Program-made: the position numbers and the translations under genes
Assembly: GCA_022457155.1 (NCBI GenBank)
Contig: JAJGOT010000071.1
Location: 421,001-485,000, forward strand
Reading direction: 5' to 3'
DNA length: 64,000 nt
Source of the DNA: Cladopsammia gracilis
Taxonomy: Eukaryota > Cnidaria > Anthozoa > Scleractinia > Dendrophylliidae
The notes under the pieces: generated by a model
Seen by the model: only the letters and a program-made list of their open reading frames with translations
The model's database searches: none
Told to the model about the DNA's origin: nothing
Shown here: positions 62,663 through 64,000 of the stretch, piece by piece
Numbering within the stretch: position 1 is the first letter of the stretch
Layout: each line of letters begins with the position of its first letter

Positions 62663-62765
62663 TTAAACTCATCACCAATAGATGAGCTTGGGAATTGGTG
62701 CCTTAAAGGTTGGCAGGGGGCTGACAGGGAGGTATCCATGGCAACCCTGCGAGCGGGAACCACCC
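62663..62765 (+). repeat. direct repeat, copy 2 (103 bp)
   Basis: Second copy of the repeat starting at 62201. The 340 bases between hold several GATCC(A/G)C(A/G)A(C/G)GATCAAG words (62460-62515). Could be the ends of an LTR-like or SINE-like element, or a tandem duplication. Confidence 0.8.
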
Positions 62766-63328
62766 AAGTCTAAAACTTCTCCAAGGTGCTTGGAGAGAGG
62801 AGGGACCCATGAACAGGGTGACAAGGGGACCTCCACGTCCCAATAACCCCAAGCACCACAGTCCCAGGAATGAAAGTTCACCCTCCCACCAACGACGTAA
62901 ATGTCACATACCAGAGACTGCTAGCGTCAGACGCACCCATGGAAGCTCAATAACCATGAACGAAGAGAAACATGTTGCTGTGCCTCATGCTACCTGGAAA
63001 GGAGTTGAAAACACCGAGCAACAGTGGGAGGGCATGGTGGACCCCTCAAGCCCACTTGAGAGAGTGAAACCAGCACCTTGGAGTCTGAATGTACAGCTGA
63101 CACAAAGATCAATACGTACGCAAACAAGACGCAAACAAGCTCCTAAGGCATCCATACAATCCTATGCAGGTCACCAAACTGGTTGCAAAGCAAGACAGCC
63201 ATGTTAATTTACCCTCTCAAAGTTTATTTATTTATTCTTATACGCCTATTTTAAACCAACAGCATTTATTGCACCAGGTTTTCCACCAGGTCTTTGCCTA
63301 CCTTCCTTTGAATCAGTGTTCTAAGTTA

Positions 63329-63382
63329 CCGTATTTACCCGTGTATAATGCGCGCCCATGTATAATACGCACCCCAATTTTA
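63329..63382 (+). repeat. left terminal repeat of a pogo/Tigger-type element
   Basis: CCGTATTTACCCGTGTATAA followed by GCGCGCCCATGTATAATACG is the widespread end sequence of pogo/Tigger elements in animals. It is preceded by TA, the expected target. The other end is outside the window. Confidence 0.65.
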
Positions 63383-63744
63383 GACCGAATTTTGGGGAAA
63401 AATAAAAATAAACTCCTCAAGACAAAGGTTAAATTGTATAACATTATTTATTTTAATGAACTCGGCAAACTAACCGAAATATTCAATGGTTACAACATCT
63501 TTCACTTACTTAGCTGTCAATAAATTTTACGAGTATACAATATACAAGCGCCTTTTTACGTACCGGTAATAAAATGTACCTTAGCATAAATTTGAACTTA
63601 CGTGTACCTGTACTTAACTTACAAAAATAAAATAACAAAAATTATCTCGTAGTAGCGTTTGCTTTTAAATGTCAATAAAGTTCTTGTTTCAATCGCAGCA
63701 CTTGTTTCCTGTCCTTATAACCTACTCACAGTTCAATTGAATGT

Positions 63745-64000
63745 TCACATCTCAAATCCTTCGAACTCGGACTCGGAGTCTGACTGAAATAGTTCTCTTG
63801 CAAAAGAGTCATCAAGTTCCTCGTTGCAATCATCTTCGGCCTCGTAAACTAAGTCATCCTCTGACCCATCAAGACTGTTAGTAATTCCGCATTTCATAAA
63901 TGAAGATTCAATCATTTCTTCGGAAATGTCTTGTCATGCTCCTGCGATCCAAGAAAGAATCAGTTCCTCAGATGGTTTCTTTTGGCGGCCACTCGCTGTA
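63745..64000 (-). pseudogene. pogo/Tigger-type transposase, C-terminal end with an in-frame stop
   Basis: The minus-strand frame ending at 63745 carries SSFMKCGITNSLDGSEDDLV and an acidic tail (SDSESEFEGFEM), the standard C-terminus of DDE transposases of the pogo/Tigger (jerky-like) group. An in-frame TGA at 63934-63936 separates it from the preceding EELILSWIAGA part; relatives often have Trp there. The gene continues beyond the window. It lies 360 bases inside the left terminal repeat at 63329. Confidence 0.72.

Noticed and set aside
62809..63207. 132-codon plus-strand frame
   Set aside because: No recognisable domain, starts inside repeat-derived sequence, no splice or promoter support.

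Overview
The window looks like a piece of an invertebrate nuclear genome, most likely a cnidarian such as a coral or sea anemone. This is an inference from the mix of repeats: L1/Tx1-like LINEs, PIF/Harbinger, intron-bearing Tc1/mariner-like genes, Crypton-like tyrosine recombinases and a pogo/Tigger end, all in AT-rich spacer with gt..ag introns. I see no bacterial features. The first 15.3 kb differ sharply: long uninterrupted reading frames, almost no spacer, and tail-to-tail overlaps.

Bases 1-15307 are an endogenous Polinton/adintovirus-like DNA virus or self-synthesising transposon, whose left end lies outside the window. In order it carries a protein-primed type B DNA polymerase (+), a retrovirus-type integrase (-, split by a LINE), a run of small membrane or unknown proteins (-), an A32-type packaging ATPase (-), a probable double-jelly-roll major capsid protein (-), a coiled-coil membrane protein (+), a large unknown protein (-), a penton-like minor capsid protein (+), a frameshifted membrane protein (+), a VLTF3-like zinc-ribbon protein (+) and a YqaJ-type exonuclease (-). 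The region closes with a 210 bp near-perfect palindrome. Almost every gene in the middle block has a TATATAC-type motif a few bases before its ATG. The polymerase, integrase and exonuclease would serve replication and insertion. The capsid proteins, ATPase and membrane proteins would serve virion assembly. The VLTF3-like protein may drive the shared promoter. The copy is damaged: a LINE in the integrase, a missing catalytic aspartate, one clear frameshift, and a suspicious reading-frame step before the ATPase.

Bases 15341-20434 hold a nearly full-length L1/Tx1-like LINE (15471-20220, minus strand) with a 15 bp target duplication, inserted into a two-copy ~165 bp tandem repeat. Bases 20542-26534 hold two PIF/Harbinger elements. 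The second is complete at its ends (23-bp TIRs, 3-bp target duplication) and carries an intact Myb/MADF-like gene and a broken transposase.

Bases 27.9-34.3 kb hold an intron-containing DDE transposase gene, foldback repeats, and a decayed SAP-SWIM-YqaJ gene on the minus strand. Bases 35.4-44.3 kb hold a 5'-truncated LINE with a perfect 15 bp target duplication, a spliced tyrosine-recombinase-like gene with a LINE fragment in its first intron, and a LINE ORF1 fragment. Bases 44.8-46.3 kb hold five copies of a 172 bp satellite bracketed by inverted GTAGGGAT-type repeats.

Bases 47.3-48.1 kb hold a Rap1-type Myb exon pair followed by a glutamate-rich stretch. Bases 50.6-54.8 kb hold a spliced or decaying gene of unknown function. 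Bases 57.2-60.6 kb hold a decayed Crypton-like tyrosine recombinase gene with zinc-finger segments on the minus strand. The window ends with tandem repeats, a LINE tail, a pair of ~110 bp direct repeats, and the left end of a pogo/Tigger element.
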